Of a DNA stretch of 7,143 bases, positions 1-5,620 are shown in pieces. Source of the stretch: JBDTMT01 sp039934135 (GTDB taxonomy: Bacteria; Desulfobacterota; Binatia; HRBIN30; CADEER01). The stretch is taken from positions 1 to 7,143 of the forward strand of contig JBDTMT010000324.1 of NCBI GenBank assembly GCA_039934135.1, read 5' to 3'. A model generated the notes under the pieces. That model was not told where the DNA came from. It worked only from the letters and a program-made list of their open reading frames with translations, and ran no database searches. The position numbers and the translations under genes were made by a program. Each line of letters starts with the position of its first letter. The stretch's first letter is position 1.

Positions 1-665
1 CCGCGCTGCAGCAGCATGGCCGCCGCGTTCGCATTGCCCTTGGCGCAGGCGACGATGAGCGGCGTATCGCCGAACTGATCGCGGCCGTTGATGTCGGCGC
101 CGCGGTCGAGCAGCAGTGCAATGACGTCGGCATGATCGCCGAGCGCCGCGTGTTCGAGCGGACTGCGCTGCTGCACGTCGCGGCGGTCGACGGCGGCGCC
201 TTGTGCGATCAGCCACGCGACCATGTCGGCGCGACCGTTCTCGGCCGCAAAGCTGAGAGCGCTGCGACCGCCGCTGTCCGGCTCGTCGACCGCGGCGCCC
301 TTGTCGTGCAGCCAACGGGCGAGGTCGAGGTCGTTGGCATCGAGCACGGCGAGCAGGACGGCGTTGCGGCCGATGTCGTCCTTGGCGTCGATCGGCGCAC
401 CGCGCTGCAGCGCCCGCTCGATCGTGGCGCGGTCGTTGCGGCGCACGGCGTCGAGTAGTCGCTGCTCGACCGTGAACGGCTCCGGAATGCGCGGCTCCCC
501 GGTGCCCATGGCGAGGTTGTGACCGCCCGGTTCGGCGGCGGCGGGCGCCGGCGTGATTGGCGCCGGGGTTGCGGTGGATAGCGGCGGCGCCGGCTCCGCA
601 TGGCACGACGCGACCCACAGCAGCGCCAGCAGCGCGGCGCGGACGCGAAACGGAAGGCGGCGCAT
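1..665 (-). CDS. Ankyrin-repeat lipoprotein (C-terminus beyond left edge)
   Basis: About 221 residues are visible and the frame is open to the left edge. The protein starts at the ATG at 665-663. The N-terminus reads as a signal peptide (basic MRRLPFRVR, then a Leu/Ala-rich core) ending in the lipobox-like VASC, with Cys21 as the likely lipidation site. Residues 24-65 are a Pro/Ala-rich spacer. From about residue 67, about 33-residue ankyrin repeats follow one another, with visible signatures such as GRSALSFAAENGRADMVAWL, SPLEHAALGDHADVIALLLD and GDTPLIVACAKGNANAAAML. Four are complete or nearly so and a fifth is cut by the edge. Ankyrin repeats bind protein partners; the partner here is unknown. 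The predicted location is membrane-anchored and facing the periplasm or surface. There is no good Shine-Dalgarno before the ATG, but the signal peptide supports this start. A hairpin just upstream suggests transcription separate from the esterase gene. Confidence 0.88.
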   Translation of the reverse strand, partial: MRRLPFRVRAALLALLWVASCHAEPAPPLSTATPAPITPAPAAAEPGGHNLAMGTGEPRIPEPFTVEQRLLDAVRRNDRATIERALQRGAPIDAKDDIGRNAVLLAVLDANDLDLARWLHDKGAAVDEPDSGGRSALSFAAENGRADMVAWLIAQGAAVDRRDVQQRSPLEHAALGDHADVIALLLDRGADINGRDQFGDTPLIVACAKGNANAAAMLLQR

Positions 666-687
666 GACGGGCGCGGGATCAGAGCGT

Positions 688-716
688 GGTGGCGACGGCG
701 TGATGCCGCCGCCACC
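688..716 (-). terminator. Hairpin downstream of the esterase gene
   Basis: The arms at 688-699 and 705-716 can pair at 11 of 12 positions, with one A-C mismatch and a 5-base loop. The hairpin begins 17 bases after the minus-strand TGA of the esterase gene and ends 22 bases before the ankyrin ATG. No T-run follows, so it may be a 3'-stabilising hairpin or a non-canonical terminator rather than a classic intrinsic one. Confidence 0.45.
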
Positions 717-733
717 TGCGCGAGAACAACCGA

Positions 734-2041
734 TCAGCCGTCGACCGCGTCGTTGATCAGCGGTGCGACGATCTGCATGCCGAGGTCTTCGTTGTTGTAG
801 TAGTTCTCCGGCTCGACGACGCGCGACTGAGCGCTGTTGGTGATGAACTTCGTCAGGAACGCATCGAACGGCACGTTGCCGCTCGGGCACTTCCAGGTCT
901 GCCCGATCGGGATCTCGTACCAGTACTTCTTGCGCACCGTCGGACACGCGTGACTGCCGATGAACGTGATGATCGACACGCAGTGGCTGTCGTTGATCGG
1001 CCGGTGCCAGGGGACGTGGTAGCTGTAGTTCGAATACGCCTTGATCTGGTTGATCAGGTTGGTCTGGTCGGCGCGCCACTTCTGCAACACGCCGGCCTGG
1101 GTAATGCCGGGGTAGAAACGCTCATACGAGAAGCGCGAGAAGTTGTAGTCGCTGGAGTAGCCGACGTAGGCCATGCGGTCGTTGGGAAACTGCGTCGCCA
1201 CCATGGCGTTCATGCTGCCGAAGTTGTTCTGATCGAACGACGCCGGCAGCTGGCTGTACAGCGAGGCGAGATTCCACTGCACCTTGATGAGCTCGTGCAG
1301 CGGGCGGGAATTGTACGTCGCGCTCGGCGCCGGGAAGATCGGCCCGGAGTCGTTCAGCAGATAGGCCTTGCTCGGCACCAGCGTGCGGCGCGCCTGATAG
1401 AACACGGCGCTGCTGGCGACGCCGCCGGCGCTGAAGCCGGTGACCACCAGCTTGTTGATGCTCGGGAAGCGCGTGTGCAGGTAGTTCAGGATCGCGACGC
1501 TGTTGTTGTAGCCGTTGTGTCGGAAGGTGATCGGCGGGTTGACGTGCGCCGGGTCGGTGTAGGTGACGACGCGGTTGCCGACGTGCACGTCGCCCGTGCA
1601 GTAGGGCACGTACACCATGTCAAAGCCGTTGGTGGCGAGGTTGGTCTTGCTGCGGAATGGCGGAATGCCGGGGTCGGCGCCGTTGATCAGCGGCGAGACG
1701 AACTTGGCCTTGAACTGCGTGATGTAGTCGGTCGGAATGCCGTTCGGATTCGCCGCGCCGAGAATCCCGGTCTGGCCGCTGCAGCTGGCGTAGTCCCAGC
1801 ACGCGCCGCCGCCCTCGAACATGATCAGCAGATTGTTCGAGCTCGGATTGTCGTAGTACCAGAAGCGGTACTGCGAGCCGTTGCTACACACCGCACCCGG
1901 CAACTCGACGCGCTGCCACGCGTACGTATTGCCGCCGTCGACGACATCTTCGATGCCGATTGCCCTGGCTGTGCTCAGCGGCGCCACGCACAGCAGCGCC
2001 GCGAGACACAGCCCCCCGAGTTGCGTCCTGGTGAGCCTCAT
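734..2041 (-). CDS. Secreted pectin acetylesterase/Notum-family hydrolase
   Basis: This is a 435-residue secreted carboxylesterase of the alpha/beta-hydrolase fold, family PAE/NOTUM. Members remove acetyl groups from plant pectin or, in animals, palmitoleate from Wnt. Visible family marks, numbered from the chosen start, are FEGGGACWDYASC at 75-87 (oxyanion-hole region), YCTGDVHVG at 147-155, the nucleophile elbow GFSAGG with Ser204, NDSGP at 230-234, a likely acid Asp298 in GYSSDYN, and a likely catalytic His353 in NDSHC. Many Cys residues suggest disulfides. Residues 1-27 form a signal peptide ending STARA. Two Met codons lie close together: the ATG at 2041 has an A-G-rich Shine-Dalgarno (AGGGGGG) 6 bases upstream, whereas the same run abuts the ATG at 2047, so 2041 is preferred. 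An open frame continues to 2131 but lacks signal-peptide character. The family assignment is firm. The substrate is not: no pectin-degradation genes are nearby. Confidence 0.9.
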   Translation of the reverse strand: MRLTRTQLGGLCLAALLCVAPLSTARAIGIEDVVDGGNTYAWQRVELPGAVCSNGSQYRFWYYDNPSSNNLLIMFEGGGACWDYASCSGQTGILGAANPNGIPTDYITQFKAKFVSPLINGADPGIPPFRSKTNLATNGFDMVYVPYCTGDVHVGNRVVTYTDPAHVNPPITFRHNGYNNSVAILNYLHTRFPSINKLVVTGFSAGGVASSAVFYQARRTLVPSKAYLLNDSGPIFPAPSATYNSRPLHELIKVQWNLASLYSQLPASFDQNNFGSMNAMVATQFPNDRMAYVGYSSDYNFSRFSYERFYPGITQAGVLQKWRADQTNLINQIKAYSNYSYHVPWHRPINDSHCVSIITFIGSHACPTVRKKYWYEIPIGQTWKCPSGNVPFDAFLTKFITNSAQSRVVEPENYYNNEDLGMQIVAPLINDAVDG

Positions 2042-2122
2042 TCGCATCCCCCCTGTTGGTTGCGTTGAACACCGCGCTGCCCCACGCCGCGCGATGACCC
2101 GAGAAACCACTTGCGATCGCGC

Positions 2123-2151
2123 CGCTACCACGCACGTCGCTGAACGGTCAA
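2123..2151 (-). promoter_or_regulatory. Weak promoter candidate for the esterase gene
   Basis: On the minus strand a TTGACC (2151-2146) follows a locally AT-rich patch. After 17 bases comes GTAGCG, or TAGCGG with an 18-base spacer. The -35 match is good and the -10 match is poor. It lies 82 bases before the ATG at 2041. Low confidence; there is no other support. Confidence 0.22.
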
Positions 2152-2161
2152 GAAAACGTCA

Positions 2162-2188
2162 CAGTAGCGCGGGCGTCTCGCCCGTTAG
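2162..2188 (+). repeat. REP-like palindromic repeat, left copy
   Basis: This 27-base unit begins CAGTAGC, carries the stem CGGGCG/CGCCCG around a TCT loop (2170-2184), and ends TTAG. It matches the reverse complement of 2340-2366 at 23 of 27 positions. Three of the four differences fall in the loop or outside the stem, and the fourth is at the stem base, so the hairpin is preserved. It is immediately followed by a 9-bp hairpin at 2187-2207. Confidence 0.65.
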
Positions 2189-2339
2189 CCGCGCGCCACG
2201 CGCGGCTGCAGCGATCGAGCGGCACGAACCAGGCGCCTGATTCGAAATCGCCGCTCGTTGGTCTGGGGAACTGCGGTCGGCCGCCCAGCCGCCTCAGGGC
2301 GGCGGGCTGTGGGCGGGACGTCTGCCGCCTCAGGGGCGA

Positions 2340-2366
2340 CTGACGGGCGGGGCGCCCGTGCTACTG
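2340..2366 (-). repeat. REP-like palindromic repeat, right inverted copy
   Basis: This is the inverted partner of 2162-2188. It has a perfect 7-bp stem, ACGGGCG (2343-2349) with CGCCCGT (2353-2359), and a GGG loop. Its CAGTAGC end overlaps the last codon (CAG) and stop (TAG) of the minus-strand gene ending at 2361, so the hairpin lies directly behind that stop. It could also serve as a terminator or 3' stabiliser, although no T-run follows. Confidence 0.65.
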
Positions 2367-3068
2367 ATTGAAGTCACGTTCCTCTGCCTGCCACTTGGCG
2401 CGTGCCTCGTCCTGCTGCTGCTTGCGCTCCAGCGCTTCCTGCATGCGGCGCGGCACTTCTTCCAGGCGCGCCAGGTGCAGGCGGCGAGCGAGTTGCAGCA
2501 GGCTCACGTCGCGCTCGAGCAGATCGTCGGAGTAGTGATCGAGCAGGTAGGTGGTGAACTCGACGTAATCGCCCGACAGGTGCGCGCGTTCGTCGAAGTA
2601 GGCGCGGATCTCCTCGTCGCTGCCGGTGCCGGAGAGGATCTTGCCGTACAGCTCGTTCCAGCGCTGCCGCTCGCTGGCGCGGCGTTCGATCTCCGCCTCG
2701 TCCTGCGTCGGCATAGCCTGCGTCCAGTACAGGTTGTCGGGCAACGCCTTGCGCACCGCGGCGAGGTCGACCTTCGCCCACGCTGCGGCGATGGCGTCGC
2801 CGTTCAACTCGTCCGGTTCGTCGTCGACCGGATCCGTGCCCGCCACCCCGCCCGGAGCGCGCGGCGGAATTACCGGCGGCTGTCGCACCGCTGCCGGTGC
2901 GGCCCCGGGATTCGCCGCCGCATCGACTACCGGTGCATCGTGTCGCAAGGAGGTCGCCGCTCGTGGCGCGACAGACGGTGCCCCGCCGTCACGGAGCACC
3001 AGCCAGGCGACGAGCCCTACGGCGACAAACGCCGCCAGCGCGATTCCGCGCCGTCCCCTCTTCGGCAT
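2361..3068 (-). CDS. Single-pass membrane protein of unknown function
   Basis: I do not recognise the family. The 235-residue protein starts with a basic MPKRGRRG and a hydrophobic segment at about residues 8-25 with no obvious cleavage site, so it is probably an N-terminal anchor with the rest in the periplasm. Residues 26-95 are a Pro/Ala-rich, low-complexity linker. Residues 96-235 look mostly helical and structured: AAAWAKVDLAAVRKALPDN, then ERQRWNELYGKILSG, an acidic DEEIRAYFDER, a YVEFTTYLLDHYSDDLLERD stretch, and a highly charged C-terminal helix rich in Glu, Arg and Gln that could form a coiled coil. There are no Cys residues, so direct arsenic binding is unlikely. It lies 59 bases behind arsC on the same strand, so co-transcription with the ars operon is possible but not shown. 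The Shine-Dalgarno is weak (CAGG). The stop codon lies inside a palindromic repeat. Confidence 0.75.
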   Translation of the reverse strand: MPKRGRRGIALAAFVAVGLVAWLVLRDGGAPSVAPRAATSLRHDAPVVDAAANPGAAPAAVRQPPVIPPRAPGGVAGTDPVDDEPDELNGDAIAAAWAKVDLAAVRKALPDNLYWTQAMPTQDEAEIERRASERQRWNELYGKILSGTGSDEEIRAYFDERAHLSGDYVEFTTYLLDHYSDDLLERDVSLLQLARRLHLARLEEVPRRMQEALERKQQQDEARAKWQAEERDFNQ

Positions 3069-3127
3069 GCGCCTGCCGATAGCGAAGCCGGGGCGTCGGA
3101 ATCAACCGCTGCGCAGCCTGCATCGGC

Positions 3128-3541
3128 TCACGCGACGGCCGAGTCCGCCCATCCCTCCGCCGCGATCAGCTGGCGGACGCGATCGCGGATCTCGTCGCGG
3201 ATCGCCCGCACGCGCACCGGCGGCTGCCCTTTCGGATCGTCGAGCAGCCAATCCAGGCGGCGCAAACCCGGCACCACCGGGCACGCTTCGCCGCAGCCCA
3301 TGGTGATCAGGATGTCCGCCTCGGACGCCAGCGCGTCGGTCAACAGCATCGGCACGGCGCGCGCGAGATCCACGCCGACCTCGCGCATCGCCGCGATCAC
3401 TTCCGCATGCACTTGTGCACCGGGCTGGGTACCCGCGGAGATGGCGCGCGCCCGTTGCGGCGCGGCAAGGCGATTGAACCACGCCGCCGCCATCTGTGAG
3501 CGACCAGCGTTGTGCACGCAGGCGAACAACACGGTGATCAT
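3128..3541 (-). CDS. arsC: Arsenate reductase, low-molecular-weight phosphatase type
   Basis: This is a 137-residue cytoplasmic enzyme that reduces arsenate to arsenite. The N-terminus VLFACVHNAGRSQMA carries the C-X5-R phosphate/arsenate-binding loop with nucleophile Cys8 and Arg14, followed by Ser15. Later, ITMGCGEACPVVPG supplies Cys83 and Cys87, which occupy the region of the resolving cysteines in thioredoxin- or mycothiol-coupled ArsC. The C-terminal LDDPKGQPPVRVRAIRDEI is typical of the family, and the length is normal. The ATG at 3541 overlaps the acr3 TGA in an ATGA, and there is no separate Shine-Dalgarno, so translation is probably coupled to acr3. Which electron donor it uses (thioredoxin or a mycothiol/mycoredoxin type) cannot be settled from sequence. 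The glutaredoxin-coupled E. coli ArsC family is excluded by the fold motifs. Confidence 0.95.
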   Translation of the reverse strand: MITVLFACVHNAGRSQMAAAWFNRLAAPQRARAISAGTQPGAQVHAEVIAAMREVGVDLARAVPMLLTDALASEADILITMGCGEACPVVPGLRRLDWLLDDPKGQPPVRVRAIRDEIRDRVRQLIAAEGWADSAVA

Positions 3542-4656
3542 GACCGTGCGTGCGCCGGCAGCGGCGCGGCGGAGTGGTAGAGGCGTCGCCGCAGCCACAA
3601 CGCCAGATTGACCAGGGCGATCATCACCGGCACCTCGACGAGCGGACCGATCACGGCCGCGAACGCTGCACCGGACTGGATACCAAACGTGGCGACGCTG
3701 ACCGCGATGGCGAGCTCGAAATTGTTCGACGCGGCGGTGAACGACAGCGTCGCCGCCTGCGGATAGGTGGCACCCACCGTCCGACTCATGAAGAAGGCGC
3801 CGAGGAACATCACCACGAAGTAGATGAGCAACGGGATGGCGATGCGGATCACGTCGAGCGGCAGCTGCACGATAGCTTCGCCCTTGAGCGAAAACATCAC
3901 CGCGATGGTGAAGAGCAGCGCGATCAGAGTGAGCGGACTGATGCGTGGAATGAATTCCGCCTGAAACCACTGACGGCCCCTGGCGCGGATCAGCACCAGC
4001 CGGGTCAGGAACCCGGCGACGAACGGAATGCCGAGATAGATGGACACACTGCGCGCGATCTCGCCGATGCCGATGTCGACGGTGATGCTCTGCAGGCCCA
4101 GCCAGGCGGGCAGAACGGTGATGAAGACGTAGGCGTAGAGCGGAAAGAAGAGAATCTGGAAGAGGGAATTGAAGGCGACGAGGCCGGCGCAGTACTCGGG
4201 ATCGCCGCGCGCCAGATCGTTCCAGACCAGCACCATGGCAATGCAGCGCGCCAGGCCGATCATGATGAGGCCGACCATGTAGTCCGGCTTGTCCGGCAGG
4301 AAGATCACCGCCAGGCCGAACATCAGCAGCGGGCCGATGATCCAGTTCTGCACCAGCGACAGGCCGAGCACGCGCCAATCGCGGAACACGCTGCCGAGCT
4401 CCTCGTAGCGCACCTTGGCCAGCGGCGGATACATCATGAGGATGAGCCCGATGGCGATCGGGATCGACGTGGTGCCGACGCTGAAACGTTGCAGGAACGG
4501 TTCGATCCTCGGCACCAGATATCCGCCAGCGACACCGAGCCCCATGGCGAGGAAGATCCACAGCGTCAGATAGCGGTCGAGGACGCTGAGCCGCTTCGCC
4601 GGTAGGGCCGATTCCGCCGCCGCGGTGGCGCGGCTGGCCCCGGTGTCGCTGCTCAT
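3538..4656 (-). CDS. acr3: Arsenite efflux permease Acr3
   Basis: This is a 372-residue inner-membrane arsenite exporter of the ACR3 family (bile acid/arsenite/riboflavin transporter superfamily), expected to have ten transmembrane helices. After a soluble 25-residue N-terminus come LSVLDRYLTLWIFLAMGLGV, SIPIAIGLILMMYPPLAKV and the diagnostic LARCIAMVLVWNDLARGD with Cys138. SFTAASNNFELAIAVS carries Glu314. The Cys-to-Glu spacing of 176 equals that of the two functionally important residues described in Corynebacterium glutamicum Acr3 (Cys129 and Glu305). GPLVEVPVMIALV follows near the end. All helices appear intact. It starts 31 bases after the arsR stop and overlaps arsC by 4 bases, making arsR-acr3-arsC one operon. 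It should export arsenite made by ArsC and released by ArsI. No clear Shine-Dalgarno precedes the ATG; Met38 is too far inside the first helix to be an alternative start. Confidence 0.96.
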   Translation of the reverse strand: MSSDTGASRATAAAESALPAKRLSVLDRYLTLWIFLAMGLGVAGGYLVPRIEPFLQRFSVGTTSIPIAIGLILMMYPPLAKVRYEELGSVFRDWRVLGLSLVQNWIIGPLLMFGLAVIFLPDKPDYMVGLIMIGLARCIAMVLVWNDLARGDPEYCAGLVAFNSLFQILFFPLYAYVFITVLPAWLGLQSITVDIGIGEIARSVSIYLGIPFVAGFLTRLVLIRARGRQWFQAEFIPRISPLTLIALLFTIAVMFSLKGEAIVQLPLDVIRIAIPLLIYFVVMFLGAFFMSRTVGATYPQAATLSFTAASNNFELAIAVSVATFGIQSGAAFAAVIGPLVEVPVMIALVNLALWLRRRLYHSAAPLPAHARS

Positions 4657-4687
4657 CGGGCGTGCCGGCCGTTGTGCTGATGCGGCG

Positions 4688-5059
4688 TCATCCGACGGCC
4701 GCGCGCTTAGGGCGAACGCGCGGCGCCGCAGTCAGCGCCGCCCGCAACGCCGCCAGGCGGGCCGGCACGAGGCGGTAGTACACCCAGGTACCGCGTCGCT
4801 CGCGCTCGAGGAGCCCGGCCTCGAACAGCACCTTCAGATGATGGCTGACGGTCGGCTGCGTCAGCGACAGCGGCTCGGTCAGATGGCAGACGCAGGCTTC
4901 GCCGGAAGGCTGCGCGCCGAGGAAGCTCAGCAGACGCAGGCGCGCCGGATCGGCGATGGCCTTGAACGCCACCGCCAGCTGCGCGGCGTCGGCCTGGCTC
5001 AACTCCGCGTGCAGCACCGGCGGACAGCAGGGAATGGCGGCTCCGATTGACTTCGACAT
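4688..5059 (-). CDS. arsR: ArsR-family arsenic-responsive repressor
   Basis: This is a 123-residue winged-helix repressor of the ArsR/SmtB family. AVAFKAIADPARLRLLSFL (29-47) is the typical first part of the domain. LTQPTVSHHLKVLFEAGLLE (66-85) is the DNA-recognition helix-turn-helix, and RRGTWVYYRL is the wing. Candidate thiolates are Cys11-Cys12 near the N-terminus and Cys56/Cys58 in EACVCHL. This pattern resembles the Corynebacterium glutamicum ArsR site (an N-terminal Cys pair plus one Cys of the helical region across the dimer) more than the CVC-only site of E. coli ArsR. It should repress both arsR-acr3-arsC and the divergent arsI until trivalent arsenic binds. The ATG at 5059 starts close to the conserved region. 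An upstream in-frame ATG at 5098 would add 13 residues and run through the operator. Neither has a Shine-Dalgarno. Confidence 0.94.
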   Translation of the reverse strand: MSKSIGAAIPCCPPVLHAELSQADAAQLAVAFKAIADPARLRLLSFLGAQPSGEACVCHLTEPLSLTQPTVSHHLKVLFEAGLLERERRGTWVYYRLVPARLAALRAALTAAPRVRPKRAAVG

Positions 5060-5085
5060 GCATCTATATTGACAATCATCGATGC
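5060..5085. promoter_or_regulatory. Probable ArsR operator (imperfect dyad)
   Basis: This is a 26-base dyad whose ends read GCATC and GATGC, with 8 of 13 positions self-complementary. It is AT-rich against a GC-rich background and sits directly before the arsR ATG. It overlaps both the -10 candidate for arsR and the -35 candidate for arsI, where one bound repressor could block both directions. A further perfect palindrome TATCGATA lies at 5106-5113 and could be a second site. ArsR/SmtB proteins bind such interrupted AT-rich dyads. The assignment is inferred from position and symmetry only. Confidence 0.5.
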
Positions 5086-5094
5086 GGTAGGCAA
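5066..5094 (-). promoter_or_regulatory. arsR promoter candidate, possibly leaderless
   Basis: On the minus strand TTGCCT (5094-5089), a 17-base spacer and CAATAT (5071-5066) give a plausible sigma-70-type promoter with half of the -10 bases matching. The arsR ATG begins 6 bases after the -10 box, so the transcript would start at or very near the A of the ATG. This fits the absence of a Shine-Dalgarno. Confidence 0.4.
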
Positions 5095-5098
5095 GCAT
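5069..5098 (+). promoter_or_regulatory. arsI promoter candidate
   Basis: A perfect TTGACA (-35) lies at 5069-5074. The best -10 at normal distance is AAGCAT at 5093-5098 (18-base spacer), which matches only three of six positions. An activator-free but weak promoter, or another -10 such as TATCGA near 5106, remains possible. It overlaps the proposed ArsR operator. Confidence 0.4.
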
Positions 5099-5114
5099 CG
5101 ACGCATATCGATAC

Positions 5115-5120
5115 AGGAGG
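5115..5120 (+). promoter_or_regulatory. Shine-Dalgarno of arsI
   Basis: A full AGGAGG 8 bases before the ATG at 5129. It is by far the strongest ribosome-binding site in the window and fixes the arsI start. Confidence 0.85.
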
Positions 5121-5128
5121 TTGCACCC

Positions 5129-5545
5129 ATGTCGCGAGTCCAATTGGCCCTCAACGTCAGCAACATCGACGAAGCCGTCGCGTTCTACCGCCAGCTGTTC
5201 GGCATCGAGCCGGCCAAGCGGCGGCCCGGCTATGCCAACTTCGCCATCGCCGATCCGCCGCTCAAGCTGGTGCTGATCGAAGGCGTCGGCGAGCCCGGCA
5301 CGCTCAACCATCTCGGCGTCGAAGTCGGCTCGACCGGTGAGGTCGTGACCGAGGCGGCGCGCTTGCAGCACGAGGGCTTCGCGCTGCGCCACGAGGACGG
5401 CGTCACCTGCTGCTACGCCAAGCAGGACAAGTTCTGGATCACCGGCGCCGATGCGCGCGAGTGGGAAATCTACACGGTGCTGGCGGACGCCGATCAGCTC
5501 GCGTCCAGCGCGCCCACCGCGCCCGCCTGCTGCCCGACGGCGTAA
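5129..5545 (+). CDS. arsI: ArsI/CadI-family C-As lyase (VOC superfamily)
   Basis: This is a 138-residue non-haem iron enzyme of the vicinal-oxygen-chelate fold that splits the carbon-arsenic bond of trivalent methyl or aryl arsenicals and releases arsenite. The ATG at 5129 has a perfect AGGAGG 8 bases upstream, which rejects an in-frame ATG at 5069. VQLALNVSNIDEAVAFYRQLF opens the first beta-alpha unit. Likely metal ligands are Gln5, His61 in NHLGVEV and Glu113 in EWEIYTV. The vicinal pair Cys94-Cys95 in GVTCCYAKQDKFW is the expected organoarsenical-binding site, followed by conserved Lys. The tail after residue 123 is unstructured and carries a second Cys pair (134-135). The gene is divergent from arsR across 69 bases, so ArsR probably controls it. 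CadI-type annotation ('cadmium-induced') refers to the same family; the ars context and the Cys pair favour ArsI. Confidence 0.92.
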   Translation: MSRVQLALNVSNIDEAVAFYRQLFGIEPAKRRPGYANFAIADPPLKLVLIEGVGEPGTLNHLGVEVGSTGEVVTEAARLQHEGFALRHEDGVTCCYAKQDKFWITGADAREWEIYTVLADADQLASSAPTAPACCPTA

Positions 5546-5572
5546 GCGCGGGTCAGGGATTGCGAGCGCCGA

Positions 5573-5593
5573 CGCCGCCACAGCGCGGCGGTG
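5573..5593 (+). terminator. Hairpin downstream of arsI
   Basis: The arms CGCCGCC (5573-5579) and GGCGGTG (5587-5593) form seven pairs including one G-T, with a 7-base loop, 27 bases after the arsI stop. No T-run follows. A weak terminator candidate. Confidence 0.3.
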
Positions 5594-5620
5594 GTGGTCG
5601 GAGCTGATTGGATTCCTGGA

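Larger units (their letters stand above)
2042..2360. other. Gene-free stretch with clustered palindromes
   Basis: I see no credible coding region here. The part next to 2041 should hold the esterase promoter and leader. The rest (about 2162-2366) is a chain of GC-rich hairpins: arms 2170-2175/2179-2184, 2187-2195/2199-2207 (9 perfect pairs, loop CCA), 2288-2293/2298-2303 (6 pairs, loop TCAG), 2312-2316/2325-2329 and 2343-2349/2353-2359. The 12-mer GCCGCCTCAGGG occurs twice, at 2288 and 2324. This is the look of a REP/BIME-type repeat cluster. Confidence 0.6.

Noticed and set aside
950..2068. Long plus-strand open frame (372 codons) opposite the esterase gene
   Set aside because: It is an antisense shadow caused by high GC. 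Its product is rich in Val, Arg, Asp and Ala with no domain, while the minus strand encodes a complete hydrolase with active-site motifs.
3069..3127. Terminator between arsC and the unknown gene
   Set aside because: Only a short GCTGCGCAGC palindrome (3108-3117) and a distant 6-base inverted repeat are visible, too weak to call.
2358..3611. Plus-strand open frame of 417 codons across the unknown protein and arsC
   Set aside because: Antisense to two genes with better coding character; the C-terminal part is low-complexity Ala/Arg/Ser.
3128..4561. Reading arsC as the C-terminus of a 477-residue protein
   Set aside because: The part upstream of 3541 is an out-of-frame reading of acr3. The conserved ArsC start MITVLFAC sits at the ATGA overlap.
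3550..4605. Long plus-strand open frame (351 codons) opposite acr3
   Set aside because: The product is a His/Asp/Glu/Arg-rich hydrophilic string, the mirror of hydrophobic membrane-helix codons. Acr3 on the minus strand is clearly real.
4688..5581. Extended ArsR of 297 residues starting at 5581
   Set aside because: The added residues are antisense to arsI and cross the promoter region. The ArsR family length fits a start at 5059.
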